Shown: positions 26,635 to 36,075, counted from the stretch's first letter. The stretch: DNA of 64,000 bases from Acidicapsa dinghuensis (GCF_025685685.1 NZ_JAGSYH010000001.1:496001-560000), one strand, 5' to 3'. A program made the numbers and translations. Notes: generated by a model not told the origin, from the letters alone.

Positions 26635-27198
26635 TCAGTATCGTTGCCGCAGGTCCGGTATCGGTGGCTCCGCTTCGCCGGCTGTCCCACGCATTTTGTC
26701 TTTTACACCCTTCGCAAGCTTCTCGATACGCTCGATCTTGCGCAAATCAACCATCGAAAGCTTCTCTCTGCTGGTTGCATCCGTCTCAGCCTTGAGCTGA
26801 ATAGCCAGAACAACCAGTTGATTGGTGTCTACGGTCATTTCCTTGTGGCGCAGTGTATTCAGCTCTTCCAGTTGCTTCCGGCTATTCTGCGCCTTCATGG
26901 CGTCTTCCATAAAACGGTTGGCGTCGGGAGTGGGATTGGCCCCGGGATTCATCGGTGGAATGCCGCTGTAGTCGTGCACCAGATTCCCGCTGCTGTTCGT
27001 ACCCGTCTGCGCGTAGGCTGCAGCGAAAACTCCTACCGCAAGCAATACGATCAGCCCAAGAATATAGCCGTTTAGAGGCGTAGACTGCGTTTCAGGGCCC
27101 CTATGCTGGTACTTCACGCCCCGTTGTCGAAAGACACCAAAGACGCCCGAAACAAATTTCATGCCCACAAGTATAGAGAGAAATTGGCCCCCGCGCAT
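26635..27198 (-). CDS. membrane-anchored coiled-coil protein, paralogue of next gene
   Basis: 187 residues. One membrane helix (about 45-63: YILGLIVLLAVGVFAAAYA) is followed by a linker (NSSGNLVHDYSGIPPMNPGANPTPD) and a helical domain: QLVVLAIQLKAETDA and KIERIEKLAKGVKDKMRG. The last domain resembles that of the downstream 140-residue protein. ATG codons at 27198 and 27162 are both possible. It looks like an envelope protein with its helical domain in the periplasm. I do not recognise the family. Confidence 0.72.
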   Translation of the reverse strand: MRGGQFLSILVGMKFVSGVFGVFRQRGVKYQHRGPETQSTPLNGYILGLIVLLAVGVFAAAYAQTGTNSSGNLVHDYSGIPPMNPGANPTPDANRFMEDAMKAQNSRKQLEELNTLRHKEMTVDTNQLVVLAIQLKAETDATSREKLSMVDLRKIERIEKLAKGVKDKMRGTAGEAEPPIPDLRQRY

Positions 27199-27261
27199 GA
27201 TTCTTTCCGCCAGTTTTCATCTGATTTAATTCGCAGCGCAGCGCAGTATCTTCTCCACTGA

Positions 27262-27283
27262 AACCTGATATGTGGTTCAGGTT
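27262..27283. promoter_or_regulatory. inverted repeat in a divergent promoter region
   Basis: AACCTGA (27262-27268) and TCAGGTT (27277-27283) form a 7-bp dyad with an 8-base centre in the 270-base gap between the envelope-protein pair (minus) and the MscS gene (plus). It could be an operator or an RNA hairpin. Nothing else stands out in this gap. Confidence 0.3.
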
Positions 27284-27468
27284 AGGCCTATGTCAATCCG
27301 AACGCCAATCGCCTGGCTTCTCAAACCCAAATTTCAGACCTGGATTTTCAGGAACTTCCCCGCAAATACAATCGATGCACTTCACGCGCATCCAAACTGG
27401 ATGGCGCTCCGTGCTTGAGAGCCAGTCACAGTCTCGTGTCCGTCAGGCGGCACAATGGAGGAATGAGA

Positions 27469-28485
27469 ATGTATTTCTTTGCTTTCCTTTTGCGCACCGG
27501 AATCTTCGCCGAAGGCCGTTTCCTCGGTAAGATCCTCGATGAATGGATCGGCGACGCGCAGGAATTCGTCCATACCAAGCTACCACGTATCATCTTTATT
27601 CTTCTTGTTGCCTTCATTCTGACGCGGCTTATCTCTGTAGCTACACAGAGGATGATCCGCATCGCCGACCGCAAAAGCGACCGGCCCGGCCGTCACTTTC
27701 AGGTCAAAACCTTTGCCAGTATCCTCCGCACAACCCTCAACACCGTCCTATGGGCAATTGCCGCGCTGCAGATCTTCTCCGCGCTCGGGGCCAATCTGGG
27801 GCCTCTGCTTGCCGGCGCCAGCATCATCGGCGTTGCTGTCGGCCTCGCCGCGCAGACCATCGTCAAGGACGTAATCAACGGCATGCTCATCATTCTTGAA
27901 GATCAGTTCAATATTGGCGATGTCGTCCGCCTCACCGGCATGACCGGCACCGTCGAAGTCATGAGCCTGCGTCGTACGGAAGTACGTGATGGAGACGGTA
28001 CTCTCTATGTCATTCCCAATTCACAGATCACTACAGTCGCCAACCTCAGCCGCGACTTCTCTGTTGCCACCGTCAATGTCAATCTCGACTTCTCCGCTAC
28101 GCCTGAAAAGGTCATCTCGCTGCTGACCTCTATCGCGATGGATGTCCGCAAAGATCCGGCTTTCGCACCGGTCTTCGTGGCCGACCCGCAGATTCTTGGC
28201 GTTGATTCGATCGTCGGTTCGCAGGTCGTTTATCCCGTTGTTTTCAAAACCCAGGCCACCAAGCAGTATGGGCCAATCCGTGAGTTCCGCCGCCGCGTTC
28301 GCGACGCCCTGGAACAAAACGGTATGCTGCCAGGCGATCCGAATCGCATATTCACCGGCGACAAAGCAGCGCAGGCGCAACTCACGATGGGCCATCGCAC
28401 GCCGGAAGAGGCTTCGGCGCATCCGCCGATCGATCCCACAGCCATCCCGGCTAAGGCCATCGATCCGTTCACGGCCGAGTCGTAA
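27469..28485 (+). CDS. MscS-family mechanosensitive channel
   Basis: 338 residues from the ATG at 27469, which has GGAGG ending 7 bases upstream; an ATG at 27463 and a TTG at 27415 are less well placed. Membrane helices lie at about 45-65 and 85-135. The pore-lining segment GANLGPLLAGASIIGVAVGLAAQTIVKDVINGM is followed by the MscS beta domain (FNIGDVVRLTGMTGTVEVMSLRRTEVRDGDGTLYVIPNSQI) and a cytoplasmic C-terminal domain. It releases solutes on hypo-osmotic shock in the inner membrane. The two-to-three helix layout is that of small MscS. Confidence 0.92.
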   Translation: MYFFAFLLRTGIFAEGRFLGKILDEWIGDAQEFVHTKLPRIIFILLVAFILTRLISVATQRMIRIADRKSDRPGRHFQVKTFASILRTTLNTVLWAIAALQIFSALGANLGPLLAGASIIGVAVGLAAQTIVKDVINGMLIILEDQFNIGDVVRLTGMTGTVEVMSLRRTEVRDGDGTLYVIPNSQITTVANLSRDFSVATVNVNLDFSATPEKVISLLTSIAMDVRKDPAFAPVFVADPQILGVDSIVGSQVVYPVVFKTQATKQYGPIREFRRRVRDALEQNGMLPGDPNRIFTGDKAAQAQLTMGHRTPEEASAHPPIDPTAIPAKAIDPFTAES

Positions 28486-28515
28486 TAACTACTGCTTAAA
28501 GAATAATTTGTGTGG

Positions 28516-30672
28516 TTATTGTTGAAGTGCCGCCGCCAGTTTATCGGAACTGAGAACTGGCGGTGTGCAAGTCCTTCCGGTACATAAGAGAGCCCATGTA
28601 TGTACGTCCTCCGGCACGGGCACCAAACCAACCGTCCCGGCCAGCGCTTCGGGCAACTCGTGCGCGTCTAACTGTCGCGGAGACAATCGGATCACCGTTT
28701 TGTTGACGGCGAAACGCGCCATCGCGGCTGCTTGCATACGATTCGCTTCTTCCCCGCGGCCCACTATGACCACTTGCACCGGATCATGCAGCAGCCGCTG
28801 CAAAGCCAGTGCATAACTGCCGGCGTAGAGGCCGAAATGTTCGACGATTCCGGCAAAGGATTCGAGCGTGTCTTCGGCAATCTCACGAAACTCCGACCGC
28901 CCAGACAGCGCCTCGAGCCGCAACAGAGCGCTGGCCGCCGTGGGGTTCCCTGCCGGAGTAGGCGTGTCCTGCAGCGGCTTCCGCTTCGCAGTCAAAGCAC
29001 CCAGACGCTTGTCGTCTGCCTCATCCAGCGGTGTATCCACAAATGCTCCTGCAGTCTTGTCGTAGAAGCGAGCAATCATAGTCTGCGCCAGCTGCATCGC
29101 CGCGCGGTAATAAGCGATCTTGCCGGTCGCCAGCCAGGCATCGGTCGCCGCATGAGTCAGAAAGGCGTAATCATCCAGCACGCCAGGCACCCGTTCCGGC
29201 CCAACTGGCCCATCTTCCTCCGCGTAGGCGATCACATGCGCAACATCGCTGCCGCCATCCCATGCCTGCACCAGTAAACGGTCCAGCGTCTTGAGCGCAA
29301 ATTCCTTTGCGTGATCCAGCCGCAATGCTCTGGCCGCCTCCAAATATGCCGTCACAGCCATCGCATTCCAACCCGTATAAAGTGTGCGATCGATGTAGGG
29401 TATCGGCCTCGCCTGACGAGCCTGCATCAGCTTGGTTCGAGCCGCGGATAACCGGGCCACTGCTTCTTCAAGCATGATGCCTGCGTCCTGCGCCACATCC
29501 GCGACGGTGTGCCGCACATGCAGCACGTTTTTCTGCGGGTTATGGTGCATGTCGCCAAGCTCGCCGATGTCCCAGTATTTCCCGGCAACGGCCCACTCGT
29601 CCGGCGTCAACACCGCCTGCGCTTCTGCTTTGGTCCAGGTAAAGTAATCGCCATCGTCATCGAGATCGATATCGGCATCCTGAGAGGCATAGAACCCGCC
29701 GCGCTCGCGATCCGTCATCGTGCCATCCAGCCACCGGATGATCTCCGAAGCCACATGCGCATATTCCGGCTTTACGAAGCTCTGGTACGCATGCACATAG
29801 TTGCGCAGCAGCTCCGTGTTGTCATAGAGCATCTTCTCGAAATGCGGCACTACCCATCGCTCGTCCACCGAGTAGCGGTGAAAACCGCCGGCGAGCTGGT
29901 CGTAAACTCCGCCCTGGCTCATCTTCGTCAGCGTTACCTGTGCGGCATTCCGTGCCTGTTCGGAGCGCTTCGCATCCTGTTCAGGACGTGTCGCAATCTC
30001 AATCAGGAGATCGATTGCCGCGGGGTGCGGAAACTTCGGCTGCGAGCCGAAGCCGCCAAACCGCGGATCAAACTGCTTCAGAACAGAGTCGGCAATCTTG
30101 TCCACCAGCGCCTGGGTCAGCGTTCCACCACGGCCCGAGAAATTCTCATTCTGCTCGATAGCGCCCATGACACTTGCAGCCGAATCAAGCGCCTCTTCCC
30201 GGCGTTCGCGCCATACCTGCGCCATTGTCAAGAGCACGCGCCCCAGCCCCGGCCTGCCGTAGCGGTCATCCGGCGGAAAATACGTGCCACCAAAATACGG
30301 CTGTCCATCCGGAGTTAAAAACGCGGTAAGAGGCCAGCCACCCTGCCCGCTGATAGCCGAAACAGCCGCCTGGTAGCGCGCGTCGACATCCGGCCGCTCG
30401 TCGCGGTCCACCTTCACTGCAACAAAATGCTCATTGATAATCGCCGCGATCTCGGGATTCTCATACGACTCCCGGTCCATCACATGGCACCAGTGGCACC
30501 ACACGGCGCCGATATCCAGCAGGATCGGCTTATCTTCAGCGCGAGCCTGGGCAAAGGCCTCTTCGCCCCATGGGCGCCACATCACAGGCTGATGTCGCGC
30601 CGATTTCAGATAGGCTGATCGGGATTGGTCAAGCCGATTGACGCCGGAAAGGGGGGACTCGTGAATCGCCAT
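28516..30672 (-). CDS. DUF255 thioredoxin-fold / glucosaminidase-like protein (YyaL type)
   Basis: 718 residues from the ATG at 30672; a TTG at 30687 is also open. The N-terminal thioredoxin-like domain (about 1-160) shows GAVWCHWCHVMDRESYENPEIAAIINEHFVAVKVDRDERPDVD, with WCHWCH in place of the usual CxxC. It continues with GGWPLTAFLTPDGQPYFGGTYFP. The rest is a long alpha/alpha-toroid resembling N-acylglucosamine epimerase folds (YDQLAGGFHRYSVDERWVVPHFEKMLYDN; YTGWNAMAVTAYLEAAR). Found in bacteria, archaea and animals (SPATA20); its reaction is not established. Cytoplasmic, monocistronic. Confidence 0.92.
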   Translation of the reverse strand: MAIHESPLSGVNRLDQSRSAYLKSARHQPVMWRPWGEEAFAQARAEDKPILLDIGAVWCHWCHVMDRESYENPEIAAIINEHFVAVKVDRDERPDVDARYQAAVSAISGQGGWPLTAFLTPDGQPYFGGTYFPPDDRYGRPGLGRVLLTMAQVWRERREEALDSAASVMGAIEQNENFSGRGGTLTQALVDKIADSVLKQFDPRFGGFGSQPKFPHPAAIDLLIEIATRPEQDAKRSEQARNAAQVTLTKMSQGGVYDQLAGGFHRYSVDERWVVPHFEKMLYDNTELLRNYVHAYQSFVKPEYAHVASEIIRWLDGTMTDRERGGFYASQDADIDLDDDGDYFTWTKAEAQAVLTPDEWAVAGKYWDIGELGDMHHNPQKNVLHVRHTVADVAQDAGIMLEEAVARLSAARTKLMQARQARPIPYIDRTLYTGWNAMAVTAYLEAARALRLDHAKEFALKTLDRLLVQAWDGGSDVAHVIAYAEEDGPVGPERVPGVLDDYAFLTHAATDAWLATGKIAYYRAAMQLAQTMIARFYDKTAGAFVDTPLDEADDKRLGALTAKRKPLQDTPTPAGNPTAASALLRLEALSGRSEFREIAEDTLESFAGIVEHFGLYAGSYALALQRLLHDPVQVVIVGRGEEANRMQAAAMARFAVNKTVIRLSPRQLDAHELPEALAGTVGLVPVPEDVHTWALLCTGRTCTPPVLSSDKLAAALQQ

Positions 30673-30724
30673 GATTCGAGCATACAACCGCTCCCGTCCC
30701 GGCAGCCGCTTTCATGCTCATCGG

Positions 30725-30768
30725 TTGCAATGGCCCGGAAACGAACACGGCTCCGGGCCCATTTGCAA
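30725..30768 (-). terminator. long hairpin after the beta-barrel gene
   Basis: TTGCAATGGCCCGGA (30725-30739) pairs with TCCGGGCCCATTTGCAA (30752-30768) apart from two bulged bases on the right arm, around a 12-base loop. It starts 2 bases after the stop of the outer-membrane protein gene and ends 52 bases before the DUF255 start. It is very stable but without a U-tract. Confidence 0.55.
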
Positions 30769-30770
30769 GC

Positions 30771-31370
30771 TTAATGATTCCCGTGAACACGCAGATGCCG
30801 ACCGCCGATGGCATAGGTAACGCCAATCGTGAAACCCTGCGGGGTCAGATCGTTCGGTCCTTGATATTGCTTCCAGAACTGATATTCGTATTCACCACGA
30901 ATTGCGAGGCGAGCCATTACTGGAATCTCGACACCTCCACTTGGAGCATAAACACTATAAGAATCACGAGTATAAAAAGGATTTCTTGAAGGAAATTCGA
31001 TTACGCCAATGCCGCCGCCCATGCGGACAAACGGACGAAAACGCCAACGTGTTTGTGGTTCGTAAAATATACCGCCCAGATATGTTGTCTGCTGCATGCG
31101 AGTCAACGGGTAAGGAGTGTTCATGAAGATCGTCCGGGCATTGCCATCAATCCCGATTCCCCGGAAAATCTCATAGCCTATCCGGCCGTCAACGCCCTGC
31201 ATACGCCGGCCCGGACCATAGTCCAGATCGTAGTCTGAAATACCAATACTGACGGTCAATGGAATGCCGCTTACCCTCGCCGCAGGCGCTACCTGCGCCA
31301 TTCCAACATGGCATCCTAATCCGGAAAAAAGCGATACAGCAGCAGCCACGCAAAAAAATTTCAACCGCAT
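30771..31370 (-). CDS. outer-membrane beta-barrel protein
   Basis: 199 residues. The signal peptide (about 1-25) ends GMAQ. The mature chain alternates hydrophobic and polar residues in beta-strand pattern, rich in Gly, Tyr and Arg: PLTVSIGISDYDLDYGP, GRIGYEIFRGIGIDGNAR, RFRPFVRMGGGIGVIEF, RLAIRGEYEYQFWKQY and GFTIGVTYAIGG at the end. This fits an 8-stranded OmpA/OmpW-like barrel. Function is unknown. AT content is a little higher than in neighbours. Alone, with a strong hairpin behind it. Confidence 0.8.
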   Translation of the reverse strand: MRLKFFCVAAAVSLFSGLGCHVGMAQVAPAARVSGIPLTVSIGISDYDLDYGPGRRMQGVDGRIGYEIFRGIGIDGNARTIFMNTPYPLTRMQQTTYLGGIFYEPQTRWRFRPFVRMGGGIGVIEFPSRNPFYTRDSYSVYAPSGGVEIPVMARLAIRGEYEYQFWKQYQGPNDLTPQGFTIGVTYAIGGRHLRVHGNH

Positions 31371-31525
31371 AGAACATCCTCCAGGGGGAAATCGGGACGA
31401 ACCCTATGAATTCTCGGATTTTAACCCGCGCATAAAGCAAAAGTTGTCCTTAAACGACATCTTCAGAGCCGTTGCACTATTTGATGGACGCTGTTGAAAC
31501 ATAAGCAGGAGCAAATACTGGAAAC

Positions 31526-32473
31526 TCATCCGCATCCTTTGAACCAAGAAAGCACTCGTCGTTCAAATTCAACTGGTTCAATGCGTGAAGCATCAGTATG
31601 TCCCGCACCGGGAACCAACCACAGTTCGTTCCTTCCTATAGCCGAAGCCATGATTCGCTTCGAATGACGTGCAGGAATGTTGCTATCCCGAAGGCCCGCA
31701 ATAAGCAAAACAGGGGCATGCGTTGATTCTAAAGCGAGTTGAGGGCTGACACGATCAAAATCAATTCCGTACCGCAGCCGTGCATACGCAAATGCAGCGT
31801 CGACCACAGGCCACGCTACGAGGCGGCTCCAGGACAGCGGCACATGCCCGACTTGGGCGATACGCTCATATGCAATCTCGCGGAAACTTGAAAACGGAGC
31901 CTCCGCTACAACACCGCACACGCCGGGAACAGAAGCAGCCTGAACTGCAATCGCTGCGCCCATTGATTCTCCCATGAGAAAAACGCACTGAGGAGCGTTA
32001 TTCCAGACATCCCCTCTCTTTAGCGCGGCTACCCACACTCGAACATCTTCTTTCTCAAACCAGCCATAGGTGGCCAGCGATCCGCCGCTTTCACCATGAC
32101 CACGAGCATCCGGAATTAGAACTTCGTACCCGTTCTTCAGAAAGATCGGAGCAAAGGACACCATACCGGCTCGGTTATCCCCAACACCGTGCAGCAAAAT
32201 GACCGCCTTTTGTTTCCACCTATCTGGCCTAACAGGCCAGCCGCGTAGTATCGCTCCGTCTTCGGCTTTTATCGAAACATCCTCGAGACCGCTCCTGCTC
32301 CAGGGCGATACTAACGCTGCGAACTTGGCCCTGGGAGGCACATGGTTCCTCGCAACATGCAGAACACCCTCTGCCAAAATCACACCGAATACTGCAGCAA
32401 GCACGAGATAAGCAAGTGCGGAGCAGGCCAAAATTCGGGCTATACGCTGGCTCCATAGAACAGTTCGCTTCAT
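31526..32473 (-). CDS. alpha/beta hydrolase with N-terminal membrane anchor
   Basis: 315 residues. A membrane helix (about 12-36) anchors the protein. The hydrolase fold starts at VILLHGVGDNRAGMVSFAPIF (oxyanion region), then DARGHGESGG, the nucleophile elbow FLMGESMGAAIAVQAA (GxSxG), a candidate acid in LRDSNIPARH and the histidine in PGAGHTDA. It resembles the membrane-bound serine hydrolases related to BEM46/FrsA-type proteins. Substrate unknown. It lies 55 bases downstream of the M20 peptidase stop and ahead of nothing on its strand for 150 bases. Confidence 0.85.
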   Translation of the reverse strand: MKRTVLWSQRIARILACSALAYLVLAAVFGVILAEGVLHVARNHVPPRAKFAALVSPWSRSGLEDVSIKAEDGAILRGWPVRPDRWKQKAVILLHGVGDNRAGMVSFAPIFLKNGYEVLIPDARGHGESGGSLATYGWFEKEDVRVWVAALKRGDVWNNAPQCVFLMGESMGAAIAVQAASVPGVCGVVAEAPFSSFREIAYERIAQVGHVPLSWSRLVAWPVVDAAFAYARLRYGIDFDRVSPQLALESTHAPVLLIAGLRDSNIPARHSKRIMASAIGRNELWLVPGAGHTDASRIEPVEFERRVLSWFKGCG

Positions 32474-32528
32474 GATGAACTGCTACGAGTCCCGAACACG
32501 CCGTGTTCCGCGCTATTGCGCCGTCAAC

Positions 32529-33602
32529 TTAACTGAGCAGTTTCTTGGCGATTTGGACATAAAGCTCAACCGCTTCCAGCAATTCTTTCTTCGCCAGCCG
32601 TTCATGCGGTGTATGCGCTACGTGAATCGACCCCGGCCCCAGCAACAACGGCTCACCCCAGTTACTCAGCTTGGGTATGTCGGTCGTGAACTTCGCAACC
32701 ATAGTCGGAAATCCCTCCAGCGACTTGAGCCGTACAAATGGAATCTCCAGCGTGAAATCCACTTCGGCCAGCCCTTCCGCACAGCGCAAAATCGCTTCCC
32801 GCGTTTCCGTCGAGTCGCACACCAGTCGCACCAGCGCCTGCGCCTGCGCCTGATCGGCAATCACATTTGGCGCGCGCCCTCCCTGAATCAATCCCACATT
32901 CAGCGTGCTCGGACCTATGTCTTCCAGCACCGGCAGTTCCAGAGCCAAAACTCTTGAGAGCACCTCGACAAGCTTGTGTACTGCGCTATCTCCCAGTTCT
33001 GGATATGCCGAGTGCGCCATCGTTCCCCGCGCCGTGAACACCACTCGCAGAGCGCCTTTGGACGCAAGCGCCAGTCTGTTGTCGGTAGGCTCACCGTTGA
33101 TCAGATAGCGGCTGCCTTTGGGCTGCGTATTTGCCACCTGCGCCCCTGCCGAATCGCGCTCCTCTCCGGAAACAAACAGCAACCCGACCTTGAACCCTTC
33201 GACGCGCAGCCGCTCTGCCGCTGCAATCTGCGCCGCGATGATTCCCTTGGCATCGCACACTCCACGTCCGTAGATGAACTCTCCATCCTCACGAAACGGG
33301 ATATAGGGCGGCACCGTGTCCATGTGTGTAGAAAAGACTAGAGCCGGAGCTTCATCCGATACCGCCGCATAGACATTCCATCGCGGCCCATCATGACCGC
33401 TCTCCTCAGGCTGTGGAACCGCCATCTTTTCAACCTGCCATCCCCGTCTTTCGAGATAAGTCCCCAGGAATTCTCCAACTGCGTCTTCGTGATAAGTCGT
33501 CGATTCGATTTCAACCAGCGAACGGGTCAGTTCTACAACGTCGATGGCGGTTTCGTTCAAGCTCACGGTCTCCATGGGGGCAACGGGGTCGGTCGTCGGC
33601 AT
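32529..33602 (-). CDS. M20 family metallopeptidase (ArgE/DapE type)
   Basis: 357 residues from the ATG at 33602; a TTG at 33623 is also open. Metal-binding motifs are VFSTHMDTVPPY (His, Asp), GRGVCDAKGIIAAQIAAAE (bridging Asp) and LLFVSGEERDSAGAQ (the Glu-Glu pair), followed by the dimerisation insert with GTMAHSAYPELGDSA. The final His is probably in GPGSIHVAHTPHERL. It hydrolyses an amide bond of an acylated amino acid or small peptide; ArgE, DapE and carboxypeptidase G2 are all possible. Cytoplasmic. Confidence 0.9.
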   Translation of the reverse strand: MPTTDPVAPMETVSLNETAIDVVELTRSLVEIESTTYHEDAVGEFLGTYLERRGWQVEKMAVPQPEESGHDGPRWNVYAAVSDEAPALVFSTHMDTVPPYIPFREDGEFIYGRGVCDAKGIIAAQIAAAERLRVEGFKVGLLFVSGEERDSAGAQVANTQPKGSRYLINGEPTDNRLALASKGALRVVFTARGTMAHSAYPELGDSAVHKLVEVLSRVLALELPVLEDIGPSTLNVGLIQGGRAPNVIADQAQAQALVRLVCDSTETREAILRCAEGLAEVDFTLEIPFVRLKSLEGFPTMVAKFTTDIPKLSNWGEPLLLGPGSIHVAHTPHERLAKKELLEAVELYVQIAKKLLS

Positions 33603-33742
33603 CGTGAAGCCAGAATATCCCAATCCTTCCCCACTCCTCGAACTCCTCCCATCTGCTCCGGCCGGAATCCTGCAATTACCGGATTGCGTCTGGCCTGTGG
33701 AGAACGAGAGAAAGCCTTTTCAGGCTTAAAATATCGAGAGGC

Positions 33743-34552
33743 ATGCCCGCAGTTTCGAACAGACCCGAGCAACAGTCCGCTTTCGGCGCTCCCGATCAGC
33801 CTCACCCCGGAACGAATGCACCATCTATCCGCTCGGTTGAACTTCATGGCCCCGCCGGCCGCCTTGAGGCGCTGCTCAACGAAGGTCATCCCGACGCAAA
33901 GTTCGTTTCGCTGGTCTGCCATCCGCACCCGCTCGGCGGCGGCACCATGCACAACAAAGTTGTCTATCATGCCGCAAAAGTCTTCCATGGCTTTGGATGG
34001 CCCGTCCTGCGCTTCAACTTCCGCGGCGCCGGCCTGAGCGAAGGCGAACATGACGGCAGCTCTGAGTTCCAGGACGTTCAGACTGCGCTCGACTGGCTCA
34101 CCCTGCACTACGACAAGCCCATCATCGCCGCTGGCTTTTCCTTCGGAGCAGCCATGGGGCTTGCCGCCTGTTGCGGCAACGCCAGCATCCATGGTTTTGC
34201 CGCGCTCGGTCTTCCGTCAGAAGCACAAGGCCGCCACTATCGTTATCCGATGCTCGCCGAGTGCGCCATGCCGAAGCTGTTTCTGAGCGGCGACCGCGAT
34301 CAGTTCGCCACTCCGGATCAACTTCGCATGATTATCGCCTCAGCCGCAGAACCCAAAACTTTCGTTCTTATACCGGGGGCTGATCATTTCTTCTTCAGAG
34401 CTCTGCCAGCTATGCAGGAAGCGCTTCGCAGCTGGATTCTGACCTCGTTCCCTGCCCTTTTCCCTGACCGGCAATCGCATATTTCCGGCAAGCCCGCAGA
34501 CAGCGCAACGTCTGCGGTTGCCTTTGAAAGCAACCACCATGACCGCAAGTGA
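33743..34552 (+). CDS. alpha/beta hydrolase, COG2945-like
   Basis: 269 residues. The family mark is CHPHPLGGGTMHNKVVYHAA, followed by LRFNFRGAGLSEGEHD, the nucleophile elbow AAGFSFGAAMGLAA (GxSxG), a candidate acid in LSGDRDQFATPDQL and the histidine in PGADHFFF. Similar short hydrolases are esterase-like with unknown substrates. The gene's end overlaps glycerate kinase by 14 bases, so translation is probably coupled. A first stretch of about 25 residues looks disordered. Confidence 0.86.
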   Translation: MPAVSNRPEQQSAFGAPDQPHPGTNAPSIRSVELHGPAGRLEALLNEGHPDAKFVSLVCHPHPLGGGTMHNKVVYHAAKVFHGFGWPVLRFNFRGAGLSEGEHDGSSEFQDVQTALDWLTLHYDKPIIAAGFSFGAAMGLAACCGNASIHGFAALGLPSEAQGRHYRYPMLAECAMPKLFLSGDRDQFATPDQLRMIIASAAEPKTFVLIPGADHFFFRALPAMQEALRSWILTSFPALFPDRQSHISGKPADSATSAVAFESNHHDRK

Positions 34553-36011
34553 TCTCGCTTTAGAATCATTACACGCAGCCGCTACCAGCATCTTTACCCA
34601 GGCGCTCGATGCCTGCCGCATCGAATCAGCCTTCGATCATCGCATCCAGATCGAGGGCTCCCTGCTTCGCCGCCGCATCGCTGGCGACGGGCCATCGGAA
34701 ATCGACCTCGATAGCTTTCAGCGCATCTTCGTTATCGCCGTCGGCAAGGCAGCCCCTGCCATGCTCGACACTCTCTTTGCTCGTATGAGCCGCCGTCGCG
34801 GAGTACGCGGCATCTGCTGCTCCGGCCAACTTCCGGCAAAGCGCAACTGGCGCATCCGCTATTTTGAGGGCGGACACCCACTGCCCAACGAAGACTCCTT
34901 TGCTGCAGCACGCGCTGCGCTGACCATGCTGCGCAAGGCGCGCAAAGACACCCTCGTCATCTTCCTCATATCCGGAGGAGCTTCCGCGCTCTTCGATCTT
35001 CCGCTCGATGCGGATATTTCTCTCGAAGACACCATGCTCTTTCACCAGGCCCTGCTTGCCAGCGGCGCGCCGATCACTGAGATCAACACCATCCGCAAGC
35101 ACTTTTCTGCTGTAAAAGGTGGAAGGCTGGCACTTGCCGCCGCCGAGGCTACAAAGCTGAGCATCATACTGCCCGACGTGCCTCTGCGCAGCATCGATAT
35201 TGTCGCCTCCGGCCCCACGGTTCCGGATCACACCACCATCGATGAAGCCCTCGCGGTAATCGCCAAATACGATCTCATGGCCAAGTTCCCGGCATCTGTA
35301 CGCGATTTCTTCAGCCGTGCCGATCTGCCCGAATCCCCCGGCAACAAAAGCCGGACAGGACCTCTGCTTTCCCGCATTCCATGGAAGGACATCCCGTGGG
35401 CGGAAAGCCTTCCCGCCGGTCTGCGCAGATCACTTGCCGACAGCCAGCCTACCGAAGAAGACGCATTCCGCAACTCCATCTTCGACGTTCTGCTTTCCAG
35501 CCAGGATTTCGTCGAGCAGGCACAAGCCATTGCAGAAAAACAGGGGTACCTGGCCATCATTGATAATTCCTGCGATGACTGGGATTACGCCGCCGCCGCC
35601 AATTATCTGCTTAATCGCTTTCATTCCCTTCGCAGGCAGCATCCACGCTGTTGCCTTATCTCGGGCGGCGAAGTGACCGTCACGCTGAATCGCACGCCCG
35701 GGGCTGGCGGCCGCAATCAGCAGTTCGCATTGGAGTGCGCTCTTGAACTAGCCAGCTATACAGGTGAGAATCTGGTCGTCTTCAGCGCCGGCTCCGACGG
35801 CATTGACGGCAACACCCGCTCCGCCGGCGCCATTGCCGACCGGACCACGGTGAGCCGCGCTCTGGCCTTCGGCTTCAATCCCGAACAGGCGTTGGCGGAA
35901 TTCAACGCCTGCCCGCTCTTTACGGCCCTCGGCGACACAGTCGTAACCGGACCGACCGGACACAATCTGCGCGACCTGCGGCTGCTCATCTCCGAACCCC
36001 CAGAGGCGTAA
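34539..36011 (+). CDS. glycerate 2-kinase (MOFRL family)
   Basis: 490 residues from the ATG at 34539. The N-terminal DUF4147 domain shows VIAVGKAAPAMLD, GGHPLPNEDS, ISGGASALFDLP and NTIRKHFSAVKGGRLA. The C-terminal MOFRL domain shows CLISGGEVTVTL, GGRNQQFALECALEL and FSAGSDGIDGNTRSAGAIAD. It phosphorylates D-glycerate to 2-phosphoglycerate, feeding sugar-acid breakdown into lower glycolysis. Overlap with the preceding hydrolase indicates an operon. A TTG at 34518 is a weaker start. Confidence 0.92.
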   Translation: MTASDLALESLHAAATSIFTQALDACRIESAFDHRIQIEGSLLRRRIAGDGPSEIDLDSFQRIFVIAVGKAAPAMLDTLFARMSRRRGVRGICCSGQLPAKRNWRIRYFEGGHPLPNEDSFAAARAALTMLRKARKDTLVIFLISGGASALFDLPLDADISLEDTMLFHQALLASGAPITEINTIRKHFSAVKGGRLALAAAEATKLSIILPDVPLRSIDIVASGPTVPDHTTIDEALAVIAKYDLMAKFPASVRDFFSRADLPESPGNKSRTGPLLSRIPWKDIPWAESLPAGLRRSLADSQPTEEDAFRNSIFDVLLSSQDFVEQAQAIAEKQGYLAIIDNSCDDWDYAAAANYLLNRFHSLRRQHPRCCLISGGEVTVTLNRTPGAGGRNQQFALECALELASYTGENLVVFSAGSDGIDGNTRSAGAIADRTTVSRALAFGFNPEQALAEFNACPLFTALGDTVVTGPTGHNLRDLRLLISEPPEA

Positions 36012-36020
36012 TTCTGCGCA

Positions 36021-36049
36021 AAAAAACGCGGTGGCCACCCGGCCACCGC
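36021..36049 (-). terminator. intrinsic terminator for the sigma-factor operon
   Basis: GCGGTGGCC (36028-36036) and GGCCACCGC (36041-36049) form a perfect 9-bp stem with an ACCC loop. On the minus strand the stem is followed by six U (A-run at 36021-36026, interrupted only by one C). This is the clearest U-tract terminator in the window and would end transcripts of the ECF sigma / Spy-like operon. It lies 9 bases after the glycerate kinase stop. Confidence 0.75.
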
Positions 36050-36075
36050 AATGCTCTCTGCTCTGTAGTGCTCAC

